Source of the DNA: Roseovarius gahaiensis
Lineage (GTDB): Bacteria > Pseudomonadota > Alphaproteobacteria > Rhodobacterales > Rhodobacteraceae
Assembly: GCF_011601345.1 (NCBI RefSeq)
Contig: NZ_JAAORB010000011.1
Location: 16,631 to 80,630 of the forward strand
DNA: 64,000 nt
Direction: 5' to 3'
The stretch's first letter is position 1. Every line of letters begins with the position of its first letter. Positions 16,184-23,831 of the stretch are shown here, piece by piece. The notes under the pieces are model-generated. The model made no database searches. It was not told the origin of the DNA and saw nothing but the letters and a program-made list of their open reading frames with translations. Both the position numbers and the translations under genes were made by a program.

Positions 16184-17425
16184 ATGACAAAGACCGGCGT
16201 GATGATTTGTGGGCATGGCTCGCGCAGCCAATCGGCTGTGGATGAGTTCTCGACCCTTGCCGAAAAACTGCCGCCCTACCTGCCCGATGGCTGGGAGATG
16301 GAGTATGGCTATCTTGAGTTTGCCAATCCGGTGATCCGCGACGGTCTGGATAAATTGCGCGCCAAGGGGTGTGACCGCATCTTGGCTGTGCCCGGCATGT
16401 TGTTTGCCGCGATGCACTCCAAGAACGACATTCCCACGGTGCTGAACACCTATGCCGCCAAGCATGGTGTCGATGTCCGCTATGGCCGCGAACTGGCGGT
16501 TGATCCCAAGATGATCGCCGCCGCCGGGGCGCGGGTGCAAGACGCGGTGGATCGCGCCAACGCCGATCTGGGCGCGGTCAGTTTGCACGACACCTGCCTT
16601 GTGGTCATCGGGCGTGGTGCGTCGGACCCGGACGCCAACGGCAACGTCGCCAAGATCGCTAGGATGCTGCAAGAGGGCTTGGGCTTTGGCTGGTCCGAGG
16701 TGGGGTATTCCGGCGTTACCTTCCCGCTGGTTGAGCCATGCCTGCAGCATGTGGCCAAACTGGGCTACAAGCGGGTAATCGTGTTCCCGTATTTCCTGTT
16801 TTCGGGCATCTTGATTGATCGGATCTATGGCTTCACCGATCAGGTGGCCGCCGAACATCCCGGCATCGAATTCGTCAAGGCAGGCTATCTTGGCGATCAC
16901 CCTAAAGTTCTGGAAACCTTCGCCGAACGGGTGACCGAACAGGCCGGGGCCAACCCGCCGCCCAATTGTGGCACCTGCCAGTATCGCACGCAGGTTCTGG
17001 CCATCGAGGGCAGCGATACGCAAGAAATCACCGCCGAACAGCGCCGCGCACTGGCCGCAGCCGCAGCCGCAGGCGACGGGCACCCGGCCTTTAGCGATGT
17101 GCCGCCGCCGACCTGCGTGCTGTGCAAATATCGCACCACTATTCTGGGATTCGAGGCCGAGGTGGGCGCGATACAGGAAAGCCACCACCACCATGTTGAA
17201 GGGCAAGGTGCCAGTGCGCCGGGCTCGAACGTGGCCGATTGCAGCTTGTGCGACACGTTCTGCACCGGGATGTGCCGCCTTGAGATGCAGGACCACGGCC
17301 ACCACCACCATCATCACCACGATCATGATCACCACCACGACCATGACCACCATCATCATCACGCCGCCTATCCGCATGCAGACCATCCTTTGGGCCCGGA
17401 AAGCGCGCGGAAAACCAAGGCCTGA
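16184..17425 (+). CDS. cbiX: Sirohydrochlorin cobaltochelatase CbiX with C-terminal Cys modules and His-rich tail
   Basis: 413-residue cytoplasmic chelatase inserting Co2+ into sirohydrochlorin, the early-cobalt route to B12. Residues 1-245 hold two CbiX repeats (GVMICGHGSRSQSAVDEF at the N-terminus; TCLVVIGRGASDPDANGN in the second). The rest is unusual: NCGTCQYRT (Cys262, Cys265) and TCVLCKYRT (Cys311, Cys314) are copies of one module, then CSLCDTFCTGMC (Cys353-Cys364) resembles the MxCxxC Fe-S region of long CbiX proteins, and from residue 370 comes a tail of about 20 His and Asp residues. The open frame reaches back to 15704, but homology and GAGG spacing fix the ATG at 16184. Cofactor and cobalt-store roles are inferred. 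Confidence 0.92.
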   Translation: MTKTGVMICGHGSRSQSAVDEFSTLAEKLPPYLPDGWEMEYGYLEFANPVIRDGLDKLRAKGCDRILAVPGMLFAAMHSKNDIPTVLNTYAAKHGVDVRYGRELAVDPKMIAAAGARVQDAVDRANADLGAVSLHDTCLVVIGRGASDPDANGNVAKIARMLQEGLGFGWSEVGYSGVTFPLVEPCLQHVAKLGYKRVIVFPYFLFSGILIDRIYGFTDQVAAEHPGIEFVKAGYLGDHPKVLETFAERVTEQAGANPPPNCGTCQYRTQVLAIEGSDTQEITAEQRRALAAAAAAGDGHPAFSDVPPPTCVLCKYRTTILGFEAEVGAIQESHHHHVEGQGASAPGSNVADCSLCDTFCTGMCRLEMQDHGHHHHHHHDHDHHHDHDHHHHHAAYPHADHPLGPESARKTKA

Positions 17426-17451
17426 GCAGGTTTTTCTGCTTGCGATAATTA

Positions 17452-17477
17452 CCCGCGTCGGAGGTTTCTGACGCGGG
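17452..17477 (+). promoter_or_regulatory. Hairpin carrying the only good Shine-Dalgarno of cobH in its loop
   Basis: CCCGCGTC (17452-17459) pairs perfectly with GACGCGGG (17470-17477). The ten-base loop contains GGAGG, which is 20 nt from the GTG start as a linear sequence. Stem formation would bring the site closer in space to the start or change its access; no T-run follows, so it is not a normal terminator. Confidence 0.4.
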
Positions 17478-17484
17478 CCACCCA

Positions 17485-18138
17485 GTGAAAGATTTGCCTT
17501 TGCGCCCCTACGAGAAAAACCCCTCGGCGATCTATGCTGAAAGCTTTGCAACCGTGCGCCGCGAGGCGCGACTTGAGCGGTTTGGCCCCGGCATGGAGGC
17601 ACTTGCGATCCGCGTGATCCATGCCTGCGGCATGGTCGAGGTGGCTGACCGGTTGGCGTACACTGCAAACGCCTATGCTGCAGGGCATGCGGCATTGCAG
17701 GCGGGTGCGCCGGTGTTGTGCGATTGTGAAATGGTCGGCGCCGGGATCATCCGTCGCTACCTGCCCGCCGAGAACGATGTGATCGTGACGTTGAACGATC
17801 CGCGCGTGCCCGCGATTGCGGCGGGCATCGGCAACACCCGGTCGGCGGCGGCGGTCGAGTTGTGGGCCGAACATCTGGAGGGGGCGGTCGTTGCCATCGG
17901 CAACGCGCCCACGGCCTTGTTTCATCTGCTGGAACTTCTTGACGAGGGCGCGCCGAAACCGGCGGTGATCCTTGGCTTTCCGGTGGGCTTTGTCGGCGCG
18001 GCGGAAAGCAAGGCGGAACTGGCGGATGCCCCGCGCGGTTGTGACTTCGTGGCGCTGCGCGGGCGGCGCGGTGGATCGGCGATTGCCAGTGCCGCCGTCA
18101 ACGCGCTGGCGGCGGGTATTCCCGAGGGCACGGCGTGA
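17485..18138 (+). CDS. cobH: Precorrin-8X methylmutase
   Basis: 217-residue CobH/CbiC enzyme moving the C-11 methyl group to C-12 to give hydrogenobyrinic (or cobyrinic) acid. The conserved catalytic His is in RVIHACGMVEVADRL, and the family blocks PVLCDCEMVGAGI, ELWAEHLEGAVVAIGNAPTALFHLLELL and PAVILGFPVGFVGAAESKAEL are all present. The GTG start at 17485 is used because no other start is in frame with the homology; its Shine-Dalgarno lies in a hairpin loop (see the separate entry). Between cbiX and cobL in the operon. Confidence 0.94.
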   Translation: MKDLPLRPYEKNPSAIYAESFATVRREARLERFGPGMEALAIRVIHACGMVEVADRLAYTANAYAAGHAALQAGAPVLCDCEMVGAGIIRRYLPAENDVIVTLNDPRVPAIAAGIGNTRSAAAVELWAEHLEGAVVAIGNAPTALFHLLELLDEGAPKPAVILGFPVGFVGAAESKAELADAPRGCDFVALRGRRGGSAIASAAVNALAAGIPEGTA

Positions 18139-18145
18139 CCGGGGC

Positions 18146-18180
18146 GCTTGTCGCGCTCTGGCGTGCGCGCCGCGCAAGAC
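18146..18180 (+). repeat. G+C-rich interspersed repeat, copy 1
   Basis: GCTTGTCGCGCTCTGGCGTG followed by CGCGCCGCGCAAGAC, in the cobH-cobL gap; see copy 2 at 27299-27331. Not explained by coding sequence. A weaker echo (CGCCTTGCGCGAATAGCGCC) lies near 10740. Confidence 0.5.
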
Positions 18181-18204
18181 CCTCGTGCAAAAAAGGGGCG
18201 CGCG

Positions 18205-19410
18205 ATGTCGGTTGATCCGTGGCTGCATATTGTTGGCATTGGCGAGGATGGTCTGGACGGCTTGTTGCCCGCCACGCGTGCTGTTGTCGAAGCCGCCGAG
18301 GTGATCGTGGGCGCCGAGCGGCATCACGTTCTGGCGCAGGGCGTCGGTGCCACGCGTATCGCATGGCCGTCGCCGTTTGATGCCTTGATCGACACCTTGA
18401 ATGGGTTGCGCGGGCAACGGGTTGTCGTGCTGGCCACCGGCGATCCCCTGTGGTTTTCAGTGGGGGCGCGGATCGGACGCGAACTCAACGCCGCCGAGAT
18501 CACCTATCACCCGCAATTATCCGCCTTTCAGTTGGCGGCGGCGCGCATGGGCTGGAGCCTTGCAGACGTTGAAACCCTGACCGTGCATGGCCGCCCGGTG
18601 GAGCAGATGATTGCCTTTATCCAACCCGATGCGCGGCTGTTGATCCTGACCACGGGGGCGGACACGCCGGGCCAGATTGCCGCTTTTCTGGCCGAGCGTG
18701 GCTTTGGCCGCTCGAAGATGACGGTGCTGGCCCATATGGGCGGCGAGACCGAAGCACGGTTTGACGGGATTGCCGAAGGCTGGGATCATGAGGTGCCCGC
18801 CTTCAACACGCTGGCGGTCGAGTGTATCGCCGCGCCGGATGCCGCTTTGCTGCCCCGCGTGCCGGGGCTATCGGATGATCTGTTTCGCCATGATGGCACG
18901 ATGACCAAACAAGAGGTGCGCGCCGCCACGCTAGCCAAGTTAATGCCGATGCGCGGGGCGCTTTTGTGGGATATCGGCACCGGCTGTGGCTCGGTTGCGG
19001 TCGAATGGATGCGCGCGGCGCGCTATGCCCGTGCCATCGGGATTGAGCCGCGCGCCGATCGACGCGCTTTGGCGGCGGCCAATGCGCTGGCCCTTGGCGC
19101 GCCCAAGCTGGACCTGATCGACGGGCGCGTGCCCGAGGCCTTGGACGGCCTGGCGGCCCCCGACGCCGTGTTTATCGGTGGCGGCCTGAGCCGTGAGACA
19201 TTTGACGCAGCCTGGGCTGCGCTGCGGCCCTTGGGGCGTATGGTGTGCAATGCCGTCACGCTGGAAAGCGAGGCGCTGCTTTTGGCGTTGCACAAGGAAT
19301 TTGGCGGGCAGCTGGTGAAGCTGTCGGTCAACCGGGCCGAACCGGTGGGTGGGCTGACCGGCTGGCGGCCCTTGATGCCGGTGACCCAGTGGAGCCTTGT
19401 GAAGCGATGA
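18205..19410 (+). CDS. cobL: Precorrin-6Y C5,15-methyltransferase (decarboxylating), CbiE-CbiT fusion
   Basis: 401-residue bifunctional SAM enzyme that methylates C-5 and C-15 and removes the acetate carboxyl at C-12. The N-terminal CbiE half (about 1-205) starts WLHIVGIGEDGLDGL with a GDPLWFSVG nucleotide loop. The CbiT half begins near residue 233 (TKQEVRAATLAKLMPMRG) with the SAM motif LLWDIGTGCGSVAVEWMR and the post-motif FIGGGLSRETFD. Start at ATG 18205 after AAAAAGGGGCGCG. Part of the corrinoid operon; followed by an interspersed repeat before cobI. Confidence 0.94.
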   Translation: MSVDPWLHIVGIGEDGLDGLLPATRAVVEAAEVIVGAERHHVLAQGVGATRIAWPSPFDALIDTLNGLRGQRVVVLATGDPLWFSVGARIGRELNAAEITYHPQLSAFQLAAARMGWSLADVETLTVHGRPVEQMIAFIQPDARLLILTTGADTPGQIAAFLAERGFGRSKMTVLAHMGGETEARFDGIAEGWDHEVPAFNTLAVECIAAPDAALLPRVPGLSDDLFRHDGTMTKQEVRAATLAKLMPMRGALLWDIGTGCGSVAVEWMRAARYARAIGIEPRADRRALAAANALALGAPKLDLIDGRVPEALDGLAAPDAVFIGGGLSRETFDAAWAALRPLGRMVCNAVTLESEALLLALHKEFGGQLVKLSVNRAEPVGGLTGWRPLMPVTQWSLVKR

Positions 19411-19442
19411 GCGATGGACAGTGCCGGGTGGCGGCTGTCGGA

Positions 19443-19480
19443 GCCTCCGGCGGGAGTATTTTGGGAACAATGAAGATGGG
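19443..19480 (+). repeat. Interspersed GAGTATTT-type element, copy A
   Basis: Core CGGGAGTATTTTGGGAACA then ATGAAGATGGGG. It is closely related to the copies at 21979-22014 and 27643-27680 and to a half copy at 32113-32130. CTCC-GGCG-GGAG just before the T-rich part can form a short hairpin. It fills most of the cobL-cobI gap. Confidence 0.7.
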
Positions 19481-19489
19481 GCACGGGCG

Positions 19490-20191
19490 ATGAGCGGCGT
19501 TTTGTATGGTGTCGGGCTTGGGCCGGGCGATCCGGACTTGATGACGCTGCGGGCGCATCGGTTGATTGCCGGTGCGCAGGTGGTGGCCTATCCCAGCCTT
19601 GCGGGCGGGGCCAGTTTCGCGCGGTCTATCGCCGCCGGTGTGATCGCCAAGGGCGCGCGGGAGATCGTGATGGATGTGCCGATGACGGTTGCGCGCGGCC
19701 CGGCGCAGGCGGCCTATGACACCGGTGCGGCCCAGATTTCTGCGGCGCTGGATCAGGGCGATGATGTGGTTTGCCTGTGCGAGGGCGATCCGTTTTTCTA
19801 TGGCTCGTTCATGTATCTGTTTGCCCGTTTGGCGGACAAGTACCGGGTGGAGGTTGTGCCGGGCGTCACCTCGATCACCACTTGCGCGGCGCGGGCGGGG
19901 ATGCCGCTGGCGGCGCGCAATGAGCGGTTGACCGTGCTACCGGGGCCGTTGCCTGAGGCTGAGTTGCGGGCGCGCATTGACGGTGCGGAAAGCGTGGCCA
20001 TCATGAAGGTCGGTCGACATCTGGAGAAAATCCGCGCGGTGATCGGGGATTTGGGCCTGATGGAGCGCGCCATGTATATCGAGCGCGCCAGCCTGCCAGA
20101 CGAAGTGGTATGTCCGCTGTCCGAGGCGCCGGAAAAGGCACCTTATTTTTCGATGATCTTGCTGACGAAAGGGGCCGATCCATGGCTTTGA
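19490..20191 (+). CDS. cobI: Precorrin-2 C20-methyltransferase
   Basis: 233-residue SAM-dependent methylase of the tetrapyrrole methylase fold, forming precorrin-3A (or the cobalt form). The N-terminal GVGLGPGDPDLMTLRAHRLI, the mid LCEGDPFFYGSFMYLFARL and the VVPGVTSITTCAARAGMPL blocks are typical for CobI/CbiL. Start at ATG 19490 after GGGGCACGGGCG. Its last ten bases overlap the start of the cbiG-cobJ fusion, showing translational coupling. Confidence 0.93.
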   Translation: MSGVLYGVGLGPGDPDLMTLRAHRLIAGAQVVAYPSLAGGASFARSIAAGVIAKGAREIVMDVPMTVARGPAQAAYDTGAAQISAALDQGDDVVCLCEGDPFFYGSFMYLFARLADKYRVEVVPGVTSITTCAARAGMPLAARNERLTVLPGPLPEAELRARIDGAESVAIMKVGRHLEKIRAVIGDLGLMERAMYIERASLPDEVVCPLSEAPEKAPYFSMILLTKGADPWL

Positions 20192-21987
20192 AACCGGTTG
20201 TTCTGGCTCTGAGCCGGTCAGGTGAAGAGGTGGCGCATCGCGTGGCGGCCCGGTTGGGCGCGCAGGTGCATGGCCGCGCGGGGCGTGTGGAAAAAGCGGA
20301 TGCCTATTTTCCCAATGCGCTTGATCATGCGCGCGATTTGTTTGCCGCCGGGGTGCCCATCGTGGGCGTTTGTGCCAGCGGTATTTTGATCCGTGCGGTG
20401 GCGCCTCTTTTGGCGGACAAGCGGGCGGAGCCGCCGGTTGTATCCGTTAGTGACGATGGATCGGTCGTGGTGCCGCTACTGGGCGGGCATCGGGGCGCGA
20501 ACCGTCTGGCCGCCGAGATTGCCGAAGGTCTGGAGGCCGTGGCGGCAGTGACAACGGCGGGTGACGTGGCGATGGGCGTGGCACTGGATGCCCCGCCCGC
20601 AGGCTACCGGCTGGCCAATCCCGAAGATGCCAAGGCGGCGATGGCGGCGCTGCTTGATGGGCAGGGCGTAAAGATTGCGGGTGAGAATATTTTCGGCCTT
20701 GAGGATCAGGGCGGAGTGGTGGAATTGTGCGTGAGCGACGCGCCCGCCGAGGGTGGTGCTGCGCGGCTGGTCTATCATCCGCAGCGCTTTGCGCTTGGCG
20801 TTGGCTGCGCGCGCAACTGTGATCCCGATGAATTATGGCGGCTGGTGCAAGAAACATTGGCCGAGGCCGGGATCGCGCCCGGCGCAGTGGCCTGTGTGGC
20901 GTCGATTGACCTGAAAGCCGATGAACCCGCGATGAATGAGGTAGCGGCCCGGTTGGGTGTGCCGCTGCGGCTGTTCACGGCGGAAGAGCTTGAGGCCCAT
21001 GCCGACCGGCTGGCCCACCCGTCGGATGTGGTTCTTGCCGAGGTGGGGTGCCACGGCGTCAGCGAAGGCGCCGCGCTGGCATGTGGCGGTGATCTGGTGG
21101 TCGAAAAGCGCAAGACCGCCAATGCCACCTGCGCTGTGACGCGCAGCGACGCCCCGATTACCGAGATGCCGGGGCGCGCGCGCGGGCGATTGAGCGTGGT
21201 TGGCATCGGCCCCGGACAGGCCGCGTGGCGCACGCCCGAAGTGTCGCGCCTTGTTGCTGAGGCCGAGGAACTTGTGGGCTATGGCCTGTATATCGACCTG
21301 CTGGGGCCGTTGGCGGCGGGCAAGGCGCGCAGCGATTTCCCGCTGGGCGGGGAAGAGGCGCGCTGTCGCTATGCGCTGGAGCAGGCGGCTAAGGGGAAGA
21401 ACGTGGCCTTGGTGTGTTCCGGTGATGCCGGTATCTACGCCATGGGCGCGCTGGTGTTCGAACTGCTGGATCGCGGGGCCGACGCGCAGGGCGTCAGCGA
21501 TGCCGCGCATCGCGTCGACGTGGTGTGCAGCCCCGGTGTTTCGGCGCTGCAAGGGGCAGCGGCCCGCGCAGGCGCGCCGCTTGGGCATGATTTCTGCACA
21601 ATTTCGCTGTCTGATCTGTTGACCCCGCGGGATGATATTCTGCGCCGTTTACACGCTGCCGCCGAGGGGGATTTCGTGATCGCGTTCTACAATCCGGTGT
21701 CGAAAACCCGGCGCACATTGCTGGCCGAGGCGCGCGACATTCTGCTGCAGCACCGCCCGGCGGATACGCCGGTGATGTTGGCCAGTTCCCTTGGGCGTCC
21801 GGAAGAGCATGTGCGCTATCGCCGTCTGGAGGATTTGCAGGTTGATGAGGTGGACATGCTGACAGTGGTTCTGGTCGGCTCAAGCAACTCGCGATTGGCG
21901 CAGTTGGGCGAGGGGCCGCGCATGTTTACGCCGCGCGGCTATGCGCGCAAGATCGACGGTGATCTGGCTGCACAGGCCGGGAAATGA
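20182..21987 (+). CDS. cobJ: CbiG-CobJ fusion: cobalt-precorrin-5A hydrolase-like plus precorrin-3B C17-methyltransferase
   Basis: 601-residue fusion. Residues 1 to about 335 are CbiG-like: the N-terminal domain with GVCASGILIRAVAPLLADK and GSVVVPLLGGHRGANRLA, then the CobE-like C-terminal domain with LGVGCARNCDPDEL and DLKADEPAMNEVAARLG. From residue 337 (LSVVGIGPGQAAWRTPEV) to the end it is a CobJ/CbiH methylase with SGDAGIYAMGALVFELL, CSPGVSALQGAAARAGAPLGHDF and FYNPVSKTRR. CbiG opens the ring of the cobalt-containing intermediate, so with CbiX it points to a cobalt-early or hybrid pathway. Overlaps cobI by ten bases. Confidence 0.92.
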   Translation: MALKPVVLALSRSGEEVAHRVAARLGAQVHGRAGRVEKADAYFPNALDHARDLFAAGVPIVGVCASGILIRAVAPLLADKRAEPPVVSVSDDGSVVVPLLGGHRGANRLAAEIAEGLEAVAAVTTAGDVAMGVALDAPPAGYRLANPEDAKAAMAALLDGQGVKIAGENIFGLEDQGGVVELCVSDAPAEGGAARLVYHPQRFALGVGCARNCDPDELWRLVQETLAEAGIAPGAVACVASIDLKADEPAMNEVAARLGVPLRLFTAEELEAHADRLAHPSDVVLAEVGCHGVSEGAALACGGDLVVEKRKTANATCAVTRSDAPITEMPGRARGRLSVVGIGPGQAAWRTPEVSRLVAEAEELVGYGLYIDLLGPLAAGKARSDFPLGGEEARCRYALEQAAKGKNVALVCSGDAGIYAMGALVFELLDRGADAQGVSDAAHRVDVVCSPGVSALQGAAARAGAPLGHDFCTISLSDLLTPRDDILRRLHAAAEGDFVIAFYNPVSKTRRTLLAEARDILLQHRPADTPVMLASSLGRPEEHVRYRRLEDLQVDEVDMLTVVLVGSSNSRLAQLGEGPRMFTPRGYARKIDGDLAAQAGK

Positions 21988-22014
21988 GTATTTTTGGAAC
22001 AATGAAAACAGGGG
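21979..22014 (+). repeat. Interspersed GAGTATTT-type element, copy B
   Basis: GAGTATTTTTGGAACAATGA followed by AAACAGGGG. It begins inside the cobJ stop region (its TGA is the stop codon) and ends just before the cobM start, so it supplies the whole cobJ-cobM spacer. Same orientation as copies A and C. Confidence 0.7.
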
Positions 22015-22021
22015 CAGTGGC

Positions 22022-22795
22022 ATGACGGTTTATTTCATTGGCGCGGGTCCGGGCGATCCTGAATTGCTGACCAAGAAGGCCGAGCGGGTGATCGGGGAAT
22101 GCCCGGTATGTCTGTATGCCGGGTCGCTGGTGCCTGCCGAGGTGGTGGGCTGTGCGCCCGAGGGGGCGTTGGTCATGGACACCGCACCGATGACGCTGGA
22201 GGACACGCATGCGGTGATCCGCGCGGCCCACGATAAGGGGCAGGATGTGGCGCGGGTGCATTCGGGCGACCCGTCGCTTTATGGCGCGATTGCCGAGCAG
22301 ATCCGGCGGTTGCGCGCCGATGGAATCGACTATCAGATCATTCCCGGCGTTCCCGCCTATGCGGCCGCTGCCGCCGCCTTGGGGCAAGAACTGACCGTGC
22401 CCGAGGTGGCGCAATCTATCGTGCTGACGCGGGTGTCGATGAAATCAACCTCGATGCCGGATGGCGAGACGCTGGAGAATTTTGCCCGCACGGGGACCAC
22501 GCTGGCCATTCATCTGGGCGTGCGTGCCCTGCGCGAGATCGAGCGGGTGCTGATCCCGCACTATGGCGCGGATTGCCCTGTGGTGGTCGCCTATCGCGTT
22601 GGCTGGCCCGATCAGATGTTCATTCGCGGCACGCTGGCCGATATCCGGCTGAAGGTCCGCGACGAAAAGATCACGCGCACCGCCTTGATCATGGTGGGGC
22701 CGGTTTTGGGCGAAATCAGTGACTTTAAGGACAGCGCGTTGTATGATCCCGCACAGCCGCACGTCTTGCGCCCGAAAGCGACAGCGGGCGTATAA
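22022..22795 (+). CDS. cobM: Precorrin-4 C11-methyltransferase
   Basis: 257-residue SAM methylase (CobM/CbiF) methylating C-11. The signature VYFIGAGPGDPELLTKKAERVI opens the protein; VCLYAGSLVP, VARVHSGDPSLYGAIAEQIRRL and IPGVPAYAAAAAALGQELTVPEV follow. Last gene of the corrinoid run in this window; cobK, cobF, cobB, cobQ and cobalt-chelatase cobNST are absent here and must be elsewhere or replaced. GGGGCAGTGGC serves as the ribosome site. Confidence 0.94.
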   Translation: MTVYFIGAGPGDPELLTKKAERVIGECPVCLYAGSLVPAEVVGCAPEGALVMDTAPMTLEDTHAVIRAAHDKGQDVARVHSGDPSLYGAIAEQIRRLRADGIDYQIIPGVPAYAAAAAALGQELTVPEVAQSIVLTRVSMKSTSMPDGETLENFARTGTTLAIHLGVRALREIERVLIPHYGADCPVVVAYRVGWPDQMFIRGTLADIRLKVRDEKITRTALIMVGPVLGEISDFKDSALYDPAQPHVLRPKATAGV

Positions 22796-22847
22796 GCTGC
22801 GTCGGTCGAGAAAGTTTTACGTGATCGTCATGCCTTCCTGTCACAGA

Positions 22848-22871
22848 CTGAAGAAGTGATTCTTCAGGAGG
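22848..22871 (+). promoter_or_regulatory. Perfect hairpin abutting the Shine-Dalgarno of the small gene after cobM
   Basis: CTGAAGAA (22848-22855), loop GTGA, TTCTTCAG (22860-22867): an 8-bp perfect stem whose last G is the first base of the GGAGG ribosome site, which is 7 nt from the ATG at 22879. A fold at this place could set ribosome access, for example in response to temperature or a bound protein. Confidence 0.4.
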
Positions 22872-22878
22872 CCGCGCC

Positions 22879-23229
22879 ATGACCACCTATTTGCCGCCCG
22901 ATGTGCAAGCCGGACTTGACGCAGCACGCAAGCGGGCCGTTCAAAGCAGCAATCGCTTTCGGGTGCAGGCGGGAGATGAGACGTATCCAGTCCTGCGCGC
23001 GTGGCAGGGTGGTTTTGCGGTCGAGGCGGATGGCGCGCCGCATTTGCGGGGGTTGGTTGACCTGTATGACGGGCCGAAACACCTGTCGCGCTGCCTGATC
23101 GTTGCTTCGGAGGAAGAAAACGGTGAGATGCGCTTTGAATTGAAGCGCGCCACCGATGCCCGTGAGACGCAACCGGTGGATTTTGAACGCGACCCGCAAG
23201 CCCCGGTGGCGTTGATCGAAAAGGCTTAG
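22879..23229 (+). CDS. Conserved-looking hypothetical protein, 116 aa
   Basis: I do not recognise this family. It is hydrophilic and cytoplasmic by sequence: a charged N-terminal helix (PDVQAGLDAARKRAVQSSNRFRVQAGDE), then alternating strands (YPVLRAWQGGFAVEADGAPHLRGLVDLYDGPKHLSRCLIVASEEE) that resemble a small beta-barrel, and a short acidic end. No Cys pair, signal or TM segment. An excellent GGAGG site and a base composition like its neighbours mark it as a real gene. It follows cobM by 83 bp across a hairpin. Confidence 0.65.
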   Translation: MTTYLPPDVQAGLDAARKRAVQSSNRFRVQAGDETYPVLRAWQGGFAVEADGAPHLRGLVDLYDGPKHLSRCLIVASEEENGEMRFELKRATDARETQPVDFERDPQAPVALIEKA

Positions 23230-23243
23230 GCCTGTGGCGCCGA

Positions 23244-23774
23244 TCAGCGCTGTTTTTCGAACATGATGATGACCGAGCCGATGGTCACGCCGGCCTTGCG
23301 CATATAGGCGCGGTTCAGCACGCGGTCTTTGGACAGTTGCCACATCCAGTCGTCGAAACTGACGCGCAGGGTGCCGTCAGGCACGGGCAGGTCTATGGTA
23401 TAGGCCCAGTTGAAGGTGTCCCCCTGCTCGCGGCCCGTGGCGGTGCCGATTACCCCCGGCGCGGTGCCTTCCCATGTTTCCGTCCCGGTCTGATGCAGTG
23501 TCCAGACGCGGCGTTCGGTGGTCCCGTCGGCATAGGTGAAATCTTCGTCGAGGGTGAGGGTGTCGCCATCCCACGTGCCGTCGATCACAACCTCGAAGCG
23601 GCGGCGCACAGTGCCAAACCGATCTTGGAACTGGCCGTGGGCCACGGTGCGGCCATCGAAAAACTCTTGCAGTTCGAAGTCTTGGTCGCTGAGGGGCGGA
23701 TCGGTCAGGGAGGGGCGGCCAGAGCAGGCAGCCAGTAGCGCAAGGGCAGCAAGGGCAAGTGCTTTGCGGATCAT
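23244..23774 (-). CDS. DUF3833-family lipoprotein
   Basis: 176-residue predicted lipoprotein: signal peptide with lipobox LLAACSG (Cys17), then the DUF3833 beta-rich domain recognisable from QEFFDGRTVAHGQFQDRFGTVRRRFEVVIDGTW, LDEDFTYADGTTERRVWTL and RVSFDDWMWQLSKDRVLNRAYMRKAGVTIGSVIIMFEK. The fold resembles lipocalin/calycin domains, which hints at binding an envelope lipid, but no function is proven. Monocistronic, converging on the 116-aa gene. Confidence 0.86.
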   Translation of the reverse strand: MIRKALALAALALLAACSGRPSLTDPPLSDQDFELQEFFDGRTVAHGQFQDRFGTVRRRFEVVIDGTWDGDTLTLDEDFTYADGTTERRVWTLHQTGTETWEGTAPGVIGTATGREQGDTFNWAYTIDLPVPDGTLRVSFDDWMWQLSKDRVLNRAYMRKAGVTIGSVIIMFEKQR

Positions 23775-23831
23775 TGAGGCCTCCGAGTTTTATACCACCG
23801 AGGTATCTTGATCGCGCGGCGCGGCAAGGCT

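Noticed and set aside
15704..17425. A single 573-codon frame covering the leader, DUF6732 and cbiX
   Set aside because: CbiX homology begins at 16184 with its own start, a good DUF6732 gene occupies the other frame from 15963, and the upstream part has no recognisable sequence.
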